This document shows positions 23,969 through 34,475 of a stretch of 64,000 nt of DNA, piece after piece; the stretch's first letter is position 1, and each line of letters starts with the position of its first letter. This DNA comes from Heterodera schachtii (taxonomy: Eukaryota > Nematoda > Chromadorea > Rhabditida > Heteroderidae), in contig SIJG01000007.1 in NCBI GenBank assembly GCA_023374025.1, positions 167,852 to 231,851 on the forward strand, written 5' to 3'. Both the position numbers and the translations under genes were made by a program. The notes beneath the pieces are model-generated. The model made no database searches, was not told the origin of the DNA, and worked only from the letters and a program-made list of their open reading frames with translations.

Positions 23969-24274
23969 CGCAATTCCATGCGTTTAAGGCGTTGGACGGT
24001 TCAGTCCCAAAGGCATTTGGCCATTTCAGTCCCGGGTCTGTAACTCTTCAGGGATTGGTTGGCGCCAAAAAATTCTTTCGGATTCTTGCATTAGAGACCG
24101 AGAGGAGTCGATTGGTATATAATTTATATACATTTTCAATCCCGTCAGTATTCTTCACTTTTACCGAATGGCATATTCGTGGGATAAAAAGAAAAATTTA
24201 TGCAATTTTGAATTTTTTTAACCATCTTTGACAAATTTTTATTAAATAAGTAAATTTACGTATATTTTTATAAA

Positions 24275-24352
24275 TATTTGTTGTTTAGTGGTTAGTGTTC
24301 CAAGACTAACACAATTTTTTGTTATGAGTTCGACACCGGTTGACGTTTTCTT
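24275..24352 (+). repeat. tRNA-like sequence with A and B boxes (SINE head or tRNA relic)
   Basis: TAGTGGTTAGTG (A-box/D-arm-like), a possible anticodon hairpin GTGTT...AACAC, and GAGTTCGACACC (B-box/T-arm-like) follow each other at tRNA-like spacing. The acceptor stem does not pair convincingly and the T-arm is imperfect, so a tRNA-derived SINE or pseudogene is more likely than a functional tRNA. Confidence 0.4.
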
Positions 24353-24619
24353 TTGAATTTATTTTTTTCTGATTAATCAGGGTTTCTATTTGTTCTTATT
24401 TCTAAGAAATGTTCTGATTTGGGATAGTGCTTTATTTTCATCTAAAAGAGGGAATTTCTGAAAAATTTGGCTAATTTCTAATTCAAGTTTTCAAAAAAAA
24501 TTTCCCGGCGGCGCCTATCGGAATGCCAGACCTCTCCCCTCGCACATTCACCAAGTTTTTTTGGAAAAATGTGCCGCAAAAATGTTAAAATCTGATTTAG
24601 TGATCCCGAATGCACTGAA

Positions 24620-24885
24620 ATTTACGATAAGCTTGGAAAAAATTTATTAAGAAAAAACTTCAAAAATTTTGACTTTTTCGCAATTTTCATGTATAACTTT
24701 TTTGATAATTGTCTAATCGCTAAGCAATAGCTTAGAAAAAGCTTCTAAACATGATAAGCTTTCGAATGATACCAACAATGTTGGATTTGGATTACAAAGA
24801 AAAAAGTTATAGAAAGTTATATTAGAAAAACACGCTGGGGCCGAACCGTGCCGGCCGAACCGTGACGGCCGAACTGAGGTAAACC
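24620..24885. repeat. Foldback relative with a GGCCGAACCGTGA terminal array (one end)
   Basis: The body (TTTCGAATGATACCAACAAT, TTGGATTTGGATTACAAAGA) matches the 23.5-kb and 25.6-kb elements. It ends in three units of a GGCCGAACCGTG(C/A)C-type array at 24839-24880. The opposite end is missing, so this copy is truncated. Confidence 0.65.
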
Positions 24886-24974
24886 GTCGTAGACACCCCA
24901 AACCAAGCGGAAAATGCTTTTTTCGTGCTTATCTAAGCGTATCAAGTGCGCAGAAATTTTAGGCATTTGCCTAA

Positions 24975-25525
24975 AAATCCCAGCCCTAATCATTAGGGTT
25001 AGGAATTATATGCACATAAAATCACAAAATATGCGCATAAAATATGCACCAAAAATTGCAAAATATGCACATAAAAAGTGAAAAATATGAATATAAATTT
25101 TTCCAAATTAAGGGCAAAATTTTACAAATTTCTTCAAATTTGTTAATTTAAGCATAAAACTCGAAAATAGCTAAATATAGTATGAATAATCATTTTAGAA
25201 CCAAAAATACAAAATAAAAGTAAAATTTATTTAATTTGAAGAAAATTGAGTAAAAAATGGAGAATTTTCTATTTTCTGACTATTTTTGGCATAAATTTCC
25301 AATTTTTAAAAGTTATATTTTTTATTAGAAAATACCAAAATGATTATTTTTGAAGATTTTTCGGTCATTAGAGGCGTAAAGGGCCCCTTTAATAAAGGGG
25401 GCCGATTTAATAGAGGATTTGTTGAAAAAATGCTCAAATATGCACATAAATATGCATGAAATGCCAAAAATGCAAATAGGTATGCACATAAATCGCGAAA
25501 TATGCACAAATATGCATATGGAAAT
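24975..25525. repeat. ATGCACATAAA-rich repeat block
   Basis: Repeated TATGCACATAAA/TATGCGCATAAA motifs cluster at both ends (25010-25085 and 25435-25520) around an AT-rich middle. The ends (TAGGGTTAGGAAT and the TACGTCCTA side) look weakly like inverted termini, but no target-site duplication was found. Confidence 0.5.
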
Positions 25526-25634
25526 ACGTCCTAGAAGCTTCAAACCAAGCTAAAAACATGTTTTTCGTGCGTTTCAGGCCCCCCACAGTTCAGGGAAAAA
25601 AAAACCTATTTTGAAATTTATTTTCACTTTTTAG

Positions 25635-25998
25635 TCTTCGGCCCCAGCATGATTTTCCATGTTAGCTTTTTTCTTTGGCATCCAAATCCAACAATCTTGG
25701 TATCATTCGAAAGCTCTTAACATGCTCTGTTAGCCTTACAAAAAACAAGAAGTTTTTCAAGCCTGGAAAAAATTTTATTAAGAAAAAACTTGAAAATTTC
25801 GACTTTTTCGCAATTTTCATGTATAACTTTTTTGGTAATTGTCTAATTGCAAAGCGATGGCTTAGAAAAAGCTTCTAAACAGATTAAGCTTTCGAATGAT
25901 ACCAACAATGTTGGATTGGTTAACAAAGAAAAAAGTTATAGAAAGTTATAGTGGAAAAACATGCTGGGGCCGAACCGTGAGGGCCGAACTGACGTAGA
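25635..25998. repeat. Foldback element with GGCCCCAGCATG ends
   Basis: It begins CGGCCCCAGCATG and ends CATGCTGGGGCCGAACCGTG, with inverted arms around ATCCAAATCCAACAATCTTG and its counterpart. Its centre (ATTAAGAAAAAACTTGAAAA) is shared with the elements at 23.5, 24.6 and 61.9 kb. Confidence 0.7.
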
Positions 25999-26007
25999 CC
26001 GTTAACA

Positions 26008-28573
26008 GCACAATTATGGCGAATAAAAGTATATTTTTGAATTTTTTTTCAACTTTTTTTCAATTATTAAATAACATGAAATGCGTACCATCTATTAAAA
26101 AAACAAATTATGTGTAAATAAACAACAAAAAAAAAATTGACTAAAAAAGTGAAAAAAATTTTCAAGATAGTAGTACTCTTTTAGACTAGCGCCGAAAGCT
26201 TTTTTCTACATTCAATTTACAGCGTTTTCACAACTCTTTATTCAGCGACAGTTTTAGCTAGGGTTGGTCGAAAATCGGGTAGTGCAGAGCACGATGATAC
26301 CACTAAGATTCCACAGTATTACCAAGATTCCATACAATACGTATGGATGGATTCCTGATCAGAATCTGCGTATCAACAGCATCACTACGCTCTGCAGGAC
26401 CCGATTACCCGGACCCGACCAACCCTAGTTTTACACATAAATGTTGCATGCTGTTTTTGTTTTCAATTAATTGATTGTTTTTAACAATTTAAGAAGAAAT
26501 CTTGAGAGCGTTGTTTGAAACCAAATATTAAATATGTCATCTCTTTCCGAGGAGGTCAAGAAAGTTAAGCAGGCCGCTGTAAGACAATATATTTGTGTTC
26601 AGTAGAGTCTTAATAATTGTTTAAGAACATTCCTCCTCCGGCAGTTTGTAACAGATTTGTCGAAGGGTTTTCAAGCGTTTATGTGTATGTGTGCAGTTTA
26701 ATGCTTTTGAGACAATAAAGTTATTTAGGTTCGAAACCCGACCATCTTCACATGGCGGTGCTTTTGCATTCCGCTACGATGTTGAAATGGTGCAACTGAC
26801 TAGAAACAAAAGTTTGACTTCGGGCGGTGGCGACGATGGGAAAAATGGATTGCTCCGCGGCGTTTGTTTTGAATTGATCAAGTTCGTGCACGACTCGACG
26901 CAGGGATTTGGACAAGCGGTAATTCCCTCTAAATCGCATTCACCATTTACCTTCATTTTAGGCACAATTCGTTTACGACAACCGTAAAATCTTATTCACG
27001 AACAAACGAATCGAACAATTTGTTTGCTTTTTGTCTTTTAACATTATGTAATTATATAATTTTAGGCATTGGAAATTGACACGGAAAAAGTCCAAGGAAT
27101 CGTTCGCGATTTCCTGCGTGGGTCTCCAGTCAAAATTGAGGTTAGGCCTTGTCAGACTGATAAGCATGAGCTGGATCTCAACGGCATTGTTTCTTCGATT
27201 TCGCACCATCCTGATCAACAATCGGACAGATCTTTGCGGACTTTCCTTGAAATGCTGACTTCCCAGCCATTTCTCAATGCGTAATTAGCAGTATTTAATT
27301 TTTTTAAGTTTGTTCTTAGTGGGACCCATGACATCATTGGCGCTGGTCGTCTTTTTAAGCGTCAGATCTGCAAAGAGCTCGAAGATGGCATTGTCACGCG
27401 CGAGGGTATTGCTAAGGGAGTTCGCGTCATTGACAACAATGGTGAACCAAAGGCGGCTTTGGTTGCTGACGGTTTACTTTGTATTTGTTTGTTGAGTGGT
27501 TAAGTTTTCTCTTTAGTGAAGACTTGTGCATTCTTCGCAAGTCGTAATCTTGAGGAAATCGTCATGGAGATGGTGCAGAAAAGACGGTTCAACATCAACA
27601 ATGCTTCCCAGATGGACCGATTCTGGTCCCACTTCAATCACTTGTTTCGCGGCGTTAGCGGTTATCTGACCTATGCACCGTCGCGCGTCATTGTCATTGA
27701 TGCGATCAGTCAACGGAAGATGTCCGAGATTAGGTTTTGAGGGTTTTATGGATCAAATAAAACATGGTTTTAGTTTTGACGTTGATGGTCGTCCTATGTC
27801 TATGGTCGACTTTTTCCGTACTAAGAAGAACATTCCGATAAACGGACAGTTGCCGGCCGTTCGCCAACAGCAGGACCGAGAGGTTCTTATTTTAACAAAA
27901 TTAGAACTGTTTTTATAACCACATTATCTGTTGTAGACACTGTTCCCAATGTCTTGTGTTATCATCTTACCTGGTCAGCGAGTGACCATCGACAAAATGT
28001 CCGAATTTATTTCGCGCGAACTTCTCAGTGTAAAATTATTTTTTTCTTTTAAATTTACTTTGAATTTTAAGGCCAATACACAGCCTCCCGCCCGTCGTTA
28101 TGCTGCCATTGAAATGACAATGAAACAGATTGGTGCTACTTCATCGGGTTTTTTGGCCAATTTTGGTGTCAGACTCAGTGCCGAGTCAACCGTTAAAATT
28201 GGAGTCCATCAAATGCCAAAGGTGTGTTTCGAGTCATTTGCATTTTTTCAACCCCATTCCTTTCCATTGTCAGATCAAATTCGGCAACACTGTCACCTCT
28301 TTCCAGGACAGAGTTCGAAAAAAGCAAATAAATTTTAAATTAATCTTTTTTTGAAGATCAATCCGGCTGTTCGGTTTTTGGAGCCCTCCGACATTTTGTC
28401 TCAATGGGTCGTCGCTTTTCCTGGTCATTTGGAAGAATCGACTGTCAGGTGGGTCGTTGAGTTTATGGTAAAAGGCAATTATTATTTTGTAGGAACTTTG
28501 TAACGCAAATGATACGCATGGGCCAACAGAAGGGAATGGTCCTTCCGCAGCCGACGTTCGTTCGAATTGAAAT
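26008..28573 (+). repeat. Segmental duplication, copy 1 (2566 bp)
   Basis: Nearly identical to 31909-34475. I could spot only about six substitutions and one A-run indel, which gives more than 99% identity over introns, exons and upstream DNA alike. Similarity starts at gcacaattatggcg and breaks abruptly inside an Argonaute exon after ATTGAAAT. Equal conservation of introns and exons means the duplication is recent. Confidence 0.95.
26259..26427. mobile_element. Small TIR element (169 bp) upstream of Argonaute copy 1
   Basis: Ends TAGGGTTGGTCG and CGACCAACCCTA are inverted. Flanks gttttagc and gttttaca agree at six of eight positions, an eroded 8-bp target-site duplication. The same element sits at the same place in copy 2, so it predates the duplication. 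Confidence 0.7.
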
Positions 28574-28688
28574 TGATCATGTTTTGATGGCCTCTGCAGT
28601 TGTAGCATTTTTTAAATATATAAGGTTGATATGTAACATTTGTTTGCCCTTATCGGCACCAATTTTACGGTTCTTTCGACTCCGTTAA
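26534..28688 (+). pseudogene. Truncated Argonaute (N and PAZ portions only, no PIWI) in duplication copy 1
   Basis: It starts MSSLSEEVKKVKQAA and carries the same 13-exon structure as the complete gene downstream through its N domain (FRYDVEMVQLTRNKSL), linker and PAZ-like segment (SMVDFFRTKKNIPINGQLPA, TLFPMSCVIILPGQRV) to TFVRIEI. There the duplication ends. The frame then runs on through unrelated DNA for about 38 codons to a stop at 28686-28688. MID and PIWI are missing. All splice sites in the retained part are intact and no premature stop was seen, so a shortened protein could still be made. One visible coding change is Pro to His in the GR(P/H)MSM stretch relative to copy 2. Confidence 0.75.
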
Positions 28689-28955
28689 TTTTTTGTCCAA
28701 AACAAATTTTTAAATATTTTTTTTCAATTTTTAAGTCTTGAATTTTCGTTTTCTTTCATTTGTCGTCTTTGAAGTGTTCGGTGGCTGATCAGCGCAATTC
28801 CAAGTCAGTTCACCTTCAAAAAAAAATTTTTTTTAAATCTCAGCCCGTAGACAAATAATAAGTTATCAAATTCGAAGTTTCGACTTGTTAGAATTCGGGA
28901 CCTGGTTCACATTTGGTCTAATTGTAAATATATGACAAATTCGTAATCAGCGATT
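28689..28955. other. Spacer after the truncated Argonaute
   Basis: AT-rich; nothing recognisable beyond short poly(A/T) tracts. Confidence 0.4.
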
Positions 28956-28957
28956 TC

Positions 28958-29552
28958 CGAAAACCCGGTAATCGTACGCTTTACTGGTCCCACAAAAAGG
29001 TGAAAAAAGGAATTTCAGCTTTTAAGTGGTGCACTTCGGGAGTTTTTAGTGGCGCTAATCACGACTATGACATCCATTTCGACCTATTTCGAATCCTGAA
29101 CCCGAATTCGAACAATTCTTTTGTAAAAATTTTCAAAAAATTGTCAATAAAGCTTTTCCATGAGTTTTCGGGGTCGCTAATCACGAACCTAAGAACAGTT
29201 TTATCAATTCCAAACCCCGGACCCGATTTCGAACAAAAGTCTAAAATTAATTTTTCACCAAAATTCATATTTATGGTCCAAAATCGAGTCAGATACATTG
29301 AATATAATAGCAAATAAGGATTCAAGGTCATTTAGTTCATTTGAATCGGTTTTTGATAATACAGGTGAATTTTTGTGAATAAATTAATTTCCGACTTTTG
29401 TTTGAATTCGGGATTCGAAATAGGTCGAAATGGATGTCATATTCGTGATCAGCGCCTGCGAAAACCCCTGAGTTCACAACAAAAAAAGCTCGGAATTCCT
29501 TTTTTCGACCTTTTTTTTGTGGGACCAGTAAAGCGTACGATTACCGAAAACC
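28958..29552. repeat. Foldback element, about 150-bp arms
   Basis: Left arm ACCCGGTAATCGTACGCTTT...GGTCCCACAAAAAGG (28966 onward) mirrors right arm ...TTTTGTGGGACCAGTAAAGCG...ATTACCGAAAACCC (29512-29552). Inner parts GACATCCATTTCGACCTATT and AATAGGTCGAAATGGATGTC are also inverted. It carries the GAATTCGGG and ATCACGA cores of the dispersed foldback family. Confidence 0.8.
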
Positions 29553-29602
29553 CTCTCAAACAAATGTTTTGTAAGCAAGGTGTAATTCCTCTTTTCCAGT
29601 TT

Positions 29603-30075
29603 ATGCCCTTTGTTGACAATGCAAACTGGGAATTTTTGCAATCTTTTGGGACCCGTACGGCTGCGAAACAATTTTGCGTTGACGAAGGCGCGCCGCGCCA
29701 ACTTCAAAATGGACTCAAATTTATTTACGCATACTGCACATATCCTGCTGGGTGCGGCGGGCAGTTTCGGATGTGAGTTAATGTGGATTCAAAATATATA
29801 ATGTGCAAGGGTAGGCTGTGGGTGAGGGGGGGGGGGGGGGAAGGGCATGCCGCCACCCGCATGGGGTCAGCGGGCGTCGATATGCAATAAGAGGTGTTTG
29901 GATTTTTGACCCAAAAAGCGAAAAAATGTTTAACCCGAAGGTACAAAAAAACTCACATATAAAACTTTATTTACGAGTGTGGTCCTAAAGAGGAGAATTG
30001 CATTTTAGGCGGATCAAGAAGATCAACCAAAATGTGTGGCAGGTTGCGCGTAGGGGACACCACTTTCATTTGTGA
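29603..30075 (+). CDS. Small FLYWCH-like zinc-finger protein (78 residues, two exons)
   Basis: Exons 29603-29772 and 30009-30075, with a GT-AG junction in consistent phase. The protein reads MPFVDNANWEFLQSFGTRTA near its start, then AYCTYPAGCGGQFRM, NVWQVARRGHHFHL and a stop. The Trp-x-Phe start, a Cys-x5-Cys pair and a closing His-His-Phe-His are the layout of FLYWCH/WRKY-type zinc-binding domains, which occur in DNA-binding proteins and MULE-type transposases. Nothing else is attached to the domain. The ATG lies three bases after a strong acceptor (cttttccag), which suggests SL trans-splicing or an unseen upstream exon. The function is not known. Confidence 0.55.
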
Positions 30076-30104
30076 AGGTGTGTTTTCGTTTTTTGAAATT
30101 TCGA

Positions 30105-30235
30105 ATTAGGGGGTGTATTTTATAAAATTTTAGCCGTTTCGCCAAAAAATTAATATTCAACAAAAATCGTAAAATGAGGATCCGGCGGTGCTGATAGGCG
30201 CCGCCGGGAAATTTTTTGGAGAACGACTGACTGGT
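30105..30235. mobile_element. Fragment of the 14.2-kb type MITE
   Basis: GGGGGTGTATTTTATAAAAT, AAAAATTAATATTCAACAAA and the 26-nt GC-rich hairpin at 30182-30207 follow each other exactly as in the reverse complement of the 14193-14597 element. Neither terminal inverted repeat is present, so this is an internal remnant. Confidence 0.65.
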
Positions 30236-30370
30236 AGAAAATAACTGCAAAATTGAAAATAAAATAAGGGAAGCGGGCACTTTTCTGAAATGGCATTTGT
30301 ATTTAATTATTCATTTTGAATAATTAATTAAGGCACTGACCCCGAGGCGACAATTATCGGCGCGTTTCAA

Positions 30371-31414
30371 ATGTTCGACAAAACTGACGTAAAAACAAAG
30401 GCTCGCCTTTTTGATTTGGAGGTGGGAGAGAAATAAATATAATGAATTTAAGCGAATTAAAAGGCAAATATTTTCTGTTTGTGAATCACTTAGTTTTTAT
30501 GTTACAATTTTTTCCTATTTAATTTGATTATTTTTCGGCACTCTTAGGAGTCATTTCGTCAAAAATAATTTAGGGAATGCCAATACTAAAATATTTATAA
30601 ATTGAAAACATTTTTTAATTCACAATTGAATTTCAGGAATTGCCTAATCCGATCCAACAAAATGTTTGGGATGCCAAAGTTTGCCACAAAGACATCGAAA
30701 TCATTGGGGAAAAGCAATTGATCATCAATTGCAAAGGCAACAGATTTGGTAATTAAAAAACAAAAGTAATTAATTAATTACTTTTTTAATTAGGGTGGCG
30801 CACTGTTTTTGCGAAATTTCCCATAACGAACTTTCGTCCCGGCATTTTCTACTTCGAAATGAAAGTCATCAAATTGGAAAGGTGAGACATTTGGAGGGAA
30901 AGTCAACTTTATTAGGAAGTATTATCATTTAAGGGACTATTTTAGAAAAATTCTTTAAAAAAAAATTAGGTCTCCTATTTTAATTCATATTATTTTAATT
31001 TTAACAGTTTGGCCTCGATTGGATTCGCCACGAAGGAAGTGCCATTGGACGGGTCAATTGGCCAAATTTTGAACAGTTACGGGTACCGAAGCGATGGCTC
31101 ATTTGGCTGTAACGGCATCAGTCGGCCGTGCATAATGCCATTCGGCCAAGTGCCAATGTCATTATTTGGTTTTCCATCGCCGCTATCGGCGGACGAGGCA
31201 ATGGCATACAAAATGTCAGCATTTTCCACTGGCGACGTGGTCGGATGTGGCATTTTCTTGGACACTCAAATAATCTTTTTGACGAAAAATGGCCGACGAA
31301 TGGGTGGGCTAATTAAATTAATAATTAATTAATTATAATTAAATTTAAGATTATTCCTCGTCTTTCATTCCAACTCCCGCCAATTCTCTCAATTCTTTGT
31401 TTCCGTGCGTTTAA
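30371..31414 (+). CDS. SPRY (B30.2) domain protein, SPRYSEC/RanBP-like, short C-terminus
   Basis: Five exons with agreeing phases: 30371-30420 (exon may start at 30333), about 30638-30750, 30794-30881, 31008-31301 and 31350-31414. The SPRY domain reads NVWDAKVCHKDIEIIGEKQL, RFGWRTVFAKFPI, GIFYFEMKVIKLE, SIGFATKEVPLDG, GDVVGCGIFLDTQIIFLTKN and ends SLFPCV-stop. The order and spacing match the RanBP-like SPRY proteins expanded in potato cyst nematodes, many of which are secreted by gland cells. Family members usually continue about 15 residues past the LFPCV strand, so this one is clipped. The true start is unresolved: no exon with a signal peptide was found, so secretion cannot be claimed. It lies between the two Argonaute copies. 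Confidence 0.75.
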
Positions 31415-31908
31415 GTTTAATCTTTGCGGGTTTATTTGTCTTTAAATGATGAATTATATTTTCGTTATCTGTTGTATTGCTTAATGAATAAAATCCAGTT
31501 CAGTTAATTTTTATTTCCTGCTTCGACTCAGAAAATTCGGTCCAAAACAAAAATGCATACCTAGCTCTCCCTTCCCGAAAATTTTTGGACCCGTAGGAAA
31601 GGCCGAAAATTAAAGCTTTCGCCAAATTTTGGCAAAATATTTGGGCAATACTAGTTTGTCCCCTCCCCCATTTTTGGAAAAAAAAGTTAAAAAATATATG
31701 CAATAAAAATAAGATATTTTACATTCTTAGTAGAGACCGGACGGGACCGGGATTTTGCCGGGACTCCCGGTCTCTAAGAATTTAAAATATGATTGCCTCA
31801 AACCAAAATTACGCGATGTTTTGTCGAAAAAATTACTAAAAATTTGAATTAGCGGCTTTTTTTGGCGTAATGAAAACAGTTTACTGCTATTGAAATAACA
31901 GGTTTCTG
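31415..31908. other. Spacer between the SPRY gene and duplication copy 2
   Basis: AT-rich. A short inverted pair, TAGAGACCGGACGGGACCGG and CCCGGTCTCTA (31730-31778), looks like a minimal relic of a TIR element related to the one at 62.5 kb. No gene. Confidence 0.5.
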
Positions 31909-34475
31909 GCACAATTATGGCGAATAAAAGTATATTTTTGAATTTTTTTTCAACTTTTTTTCAATTATTAAATAACATGAAATGCGTACCATCTATTAAA
32001 AAAACAAATTATGTGTAAATAAACAACAAAAAAAAAATTGACTAAAAAAGTGAAAAAAAATTTTCAAGATAGTAGTACTCTTTTAGACTAGCGCCGAAAG
32101 CTTTTTTCTACATTCAATTTACAGCGTTTTCACAACTCTTTATTCAGCGACAGTTTTAGCTAGGGTTGGTCGAAAATCGGGTAGTGCAGAGCACGATGAT
32201 ACCACTAAGATTCCACAGTATTACCAAGATTCCATACAATACGTATGGATGGATTCCTGATCAGAATCTGCGTATCAACAGCATCACTACGCTCTGCAGG
32301 ACCCGATTACCCGGACCCGACCAACCCTAGTTTTACACATAAATGTTGCATGCTGTTTTTGTTTTCAATTAATTGATTGTTTTTAACAATTTAAGAAGAA
32401 ATCTTGAGAGCGTTGTTTGAAACCAAATATTAAATATGTCATCTCTTTCCGAGGAGGTCAAGAAAGTTAAGCAGGCCGCTGTAAGACAATATATTTGTGT
32501 TCAGTAGAGTCTTAATAATTGTTTAAGAACATTCCTCCTCCGGCAGTTTGTAACAGATTTGTCGAAGGGTTTTCAAGCGTTTATGTGTATGTGTGCAGTT
32601 TAATGCTTTTGAGACAATAAAGTTATTTAGGTTCGAAACCCGACCATCTTCACATGGCGGTGCTTTTGCATTCCGCTACGATGTTGAAATGGTGCAACTG
32701 ACTAGAAACAAAAGTTTGACTTCGGGCGGTGGCGACGATGGGAAAAATGGATTGCTCCGCGGCGTTTGTTTTGAATTGATCAAGTTCGTGCACGACTCGA
32801 CGCAGGGATTTGGACAAGCGGTAATTCCCTCTAAATCGCATTCACTATTTACCTTCATTTTAGGCACAATTCGTTTACGACAACCGTAAAATCTTATTCA
32901 CGAACAAACGAATCGAACAATTTGTTTGCTTTTTGTCTTTTAACATTATGTAATTATATAATTTTAGGCATTGGAAATTGACACGGAAAAAGTCCAAGGA
33001 ATCGTTCGCGATTTCCTGCGTGGGTCTCCAGTCAAAATTGAGGTTAGGCCTTGTCAGACTGATAAGCATGAGCTGGATCTCAACGGCATTGTTTCTTCGA
33101 TTTCGCACCATCCTGATCAACAATCGGACAGATCTTTGCGGACTTTCCTTGAAATGCTGACTTCCCAGCCATTTCTCAATGCGTAATTAGCAGTATTTAA
33201 TTTTTTTAAGTTTGTTCTTAGTGGGACCCATGACATCATTGGCGCTGGTCGTCTTTTTAAGCGTCAGATCTGCAAAGAGCTCGAAGATGGCATTGTCACG
33301 CGCGAGGGTATTGCTAAGGGAGTTCGCGTCATTGACAACAATGGTGAACCAAAGGCGGCTTTGGTTGCTGACGGTTTACTTTGTATTTGTTTGTTGAGTG
33401 CTTAAGTTTTCTCTTTAGTGAAGACTTGTGCATTCTTCGCAAGTCGTAATCTTGAGGAAATCGTCATGGAGATGGTGCAGAAAAGACGGTTCAACATCAA
33501 CAATGCTTCCCAGATGGACCGATTCTGGTCCCACTTCAATCACTTGTTTCGCGGCGTTAGCGGTTATCTGACCTATGCACCGTCGCGCGTCATTGTCATT
33601 GATGCGATCAGTCAACGGAAGATGTCCGAGATTAGGTTTTGAGGGTTTTATGGATCAAATAAAACATGGTTTTAGTTTTGACGTTGATGGTCGTCATATG
33701 TCTATGGTCGACTTTTTCCGTACTAAGAAGAACATTCCGATAAACGGACAGTTGCCGGCCGTTCGCCAACAGCAGGACCGAGAGGTTCTTATTTTAACAA
33801 AATTAGAACTGTTTTTATAACCACATTATCTGTTGTAGACACTGTTCCCAATGTCTTGTGTTATCATCTTACCTGGTCAGCGAGTGACCATCGACAAAAT
33901 GTCCGAATTTATTTCGCGCGAACTTCTCAGTGTAAAATTATTTTTTTCTTTTAAATTTACTTTGAATTTTAAGGCCAATACACAGCCTCCCGCCCGTCGT
34001 TATGCTGCCATTGAAATGACAATGAAACAGATTGGTGCTACTTCAGCGGGTTTTTTGACCAATTTTGGTGTCAGACTCAGTGCCGAGTCAACCGTTAAAA
34101 TTGGAGTCCATCAAATGCCAAAGGTGTGTTTCGAGTCATTTGCATTTTTTCAACCCCATTCCTTTCCATTGTCAGATCAAATTCGGCAACACTGTCACCT
34201 CTTTCCAGGACAGAGTTCGAAAAAAGCAAATAAATTTTAAATTAATCTTTTTTTGAAGATCAATCCGGCTGTTCGGTTTTTGGAGCCCTCCGACATTTTG
34301 TCTCAATGGGTCGTCGCTTTTCCTGGTCATTTGGAAGAATCGACTGTCAGGTGGGTCGTTGAGTTTATAGTAAAAGGCAATTATTATTTTGTAGGAACTT
34401 TGTAACGCAAATGATACGCATGGGCCAACAGAAGGGAATGGTCCTTCCGCAGCCGACGTTCGTTCGAATTGAAAT
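31909..34475 (+). repeat. Segmental duplication, copy 2 (2567 bp)
   Basis: Direct-orientation partner of 26008-28573, offset by 5901-5902 bp. Here the duplicated DNA is the promoter region and 5' half of the complete Argonaute gene, so this copy is probably the source. Confidence 0.95.
32161..32329. mobile_element. Small TIR element (169 bp) upstream of Argonaute copy 2
   Basis: Same element as at 26259-26427, with TAGGGTTGGTCG termini, duplicated together with the gene. It ends about 106 bp before the Argonaute start codon. Confidence 0.7.

Larger units (their letters stand above)
22731..24161. repeat. Long inverted repeat, about 195-bp arms enclosing two further palindromes
   Basis: The left arm 22731-22925 (AAAGTGAAGAATACTGACGG inward to GACTGAACCGTCCACTGACT and CGCATGGAATTGCG) matches in reverse the right arm 23968-24161 with few differences. 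Both arms contain paired copies of TCAGTCCCGGGTCTGTAACT. Open frames inside are arm fragments. A degraded piece of the same arm lies at about 60385-60435. Confidence 0.85.

Noticed and set aside
23163..24043. Open frames inside the 22.7-24.2 kb inverted repeat
   Set aside because: They are fragments of palindrome arms with no transposase or other motif.
24975..25525. ATGCACATAAA block considered as a hAT element or a CRISPR-like array
   Set aside because: Repeats are irregular in spacing with no defined spacers, and the flanks show no target-site duplication.
27949..28338. 129-codon frame in the duplicated Argonaute region taken as a separate gene
   Set aside because: It joins two PAZ-region exons through an intron that happens to be open; the splice sites and the second copy support the Argonaute model.
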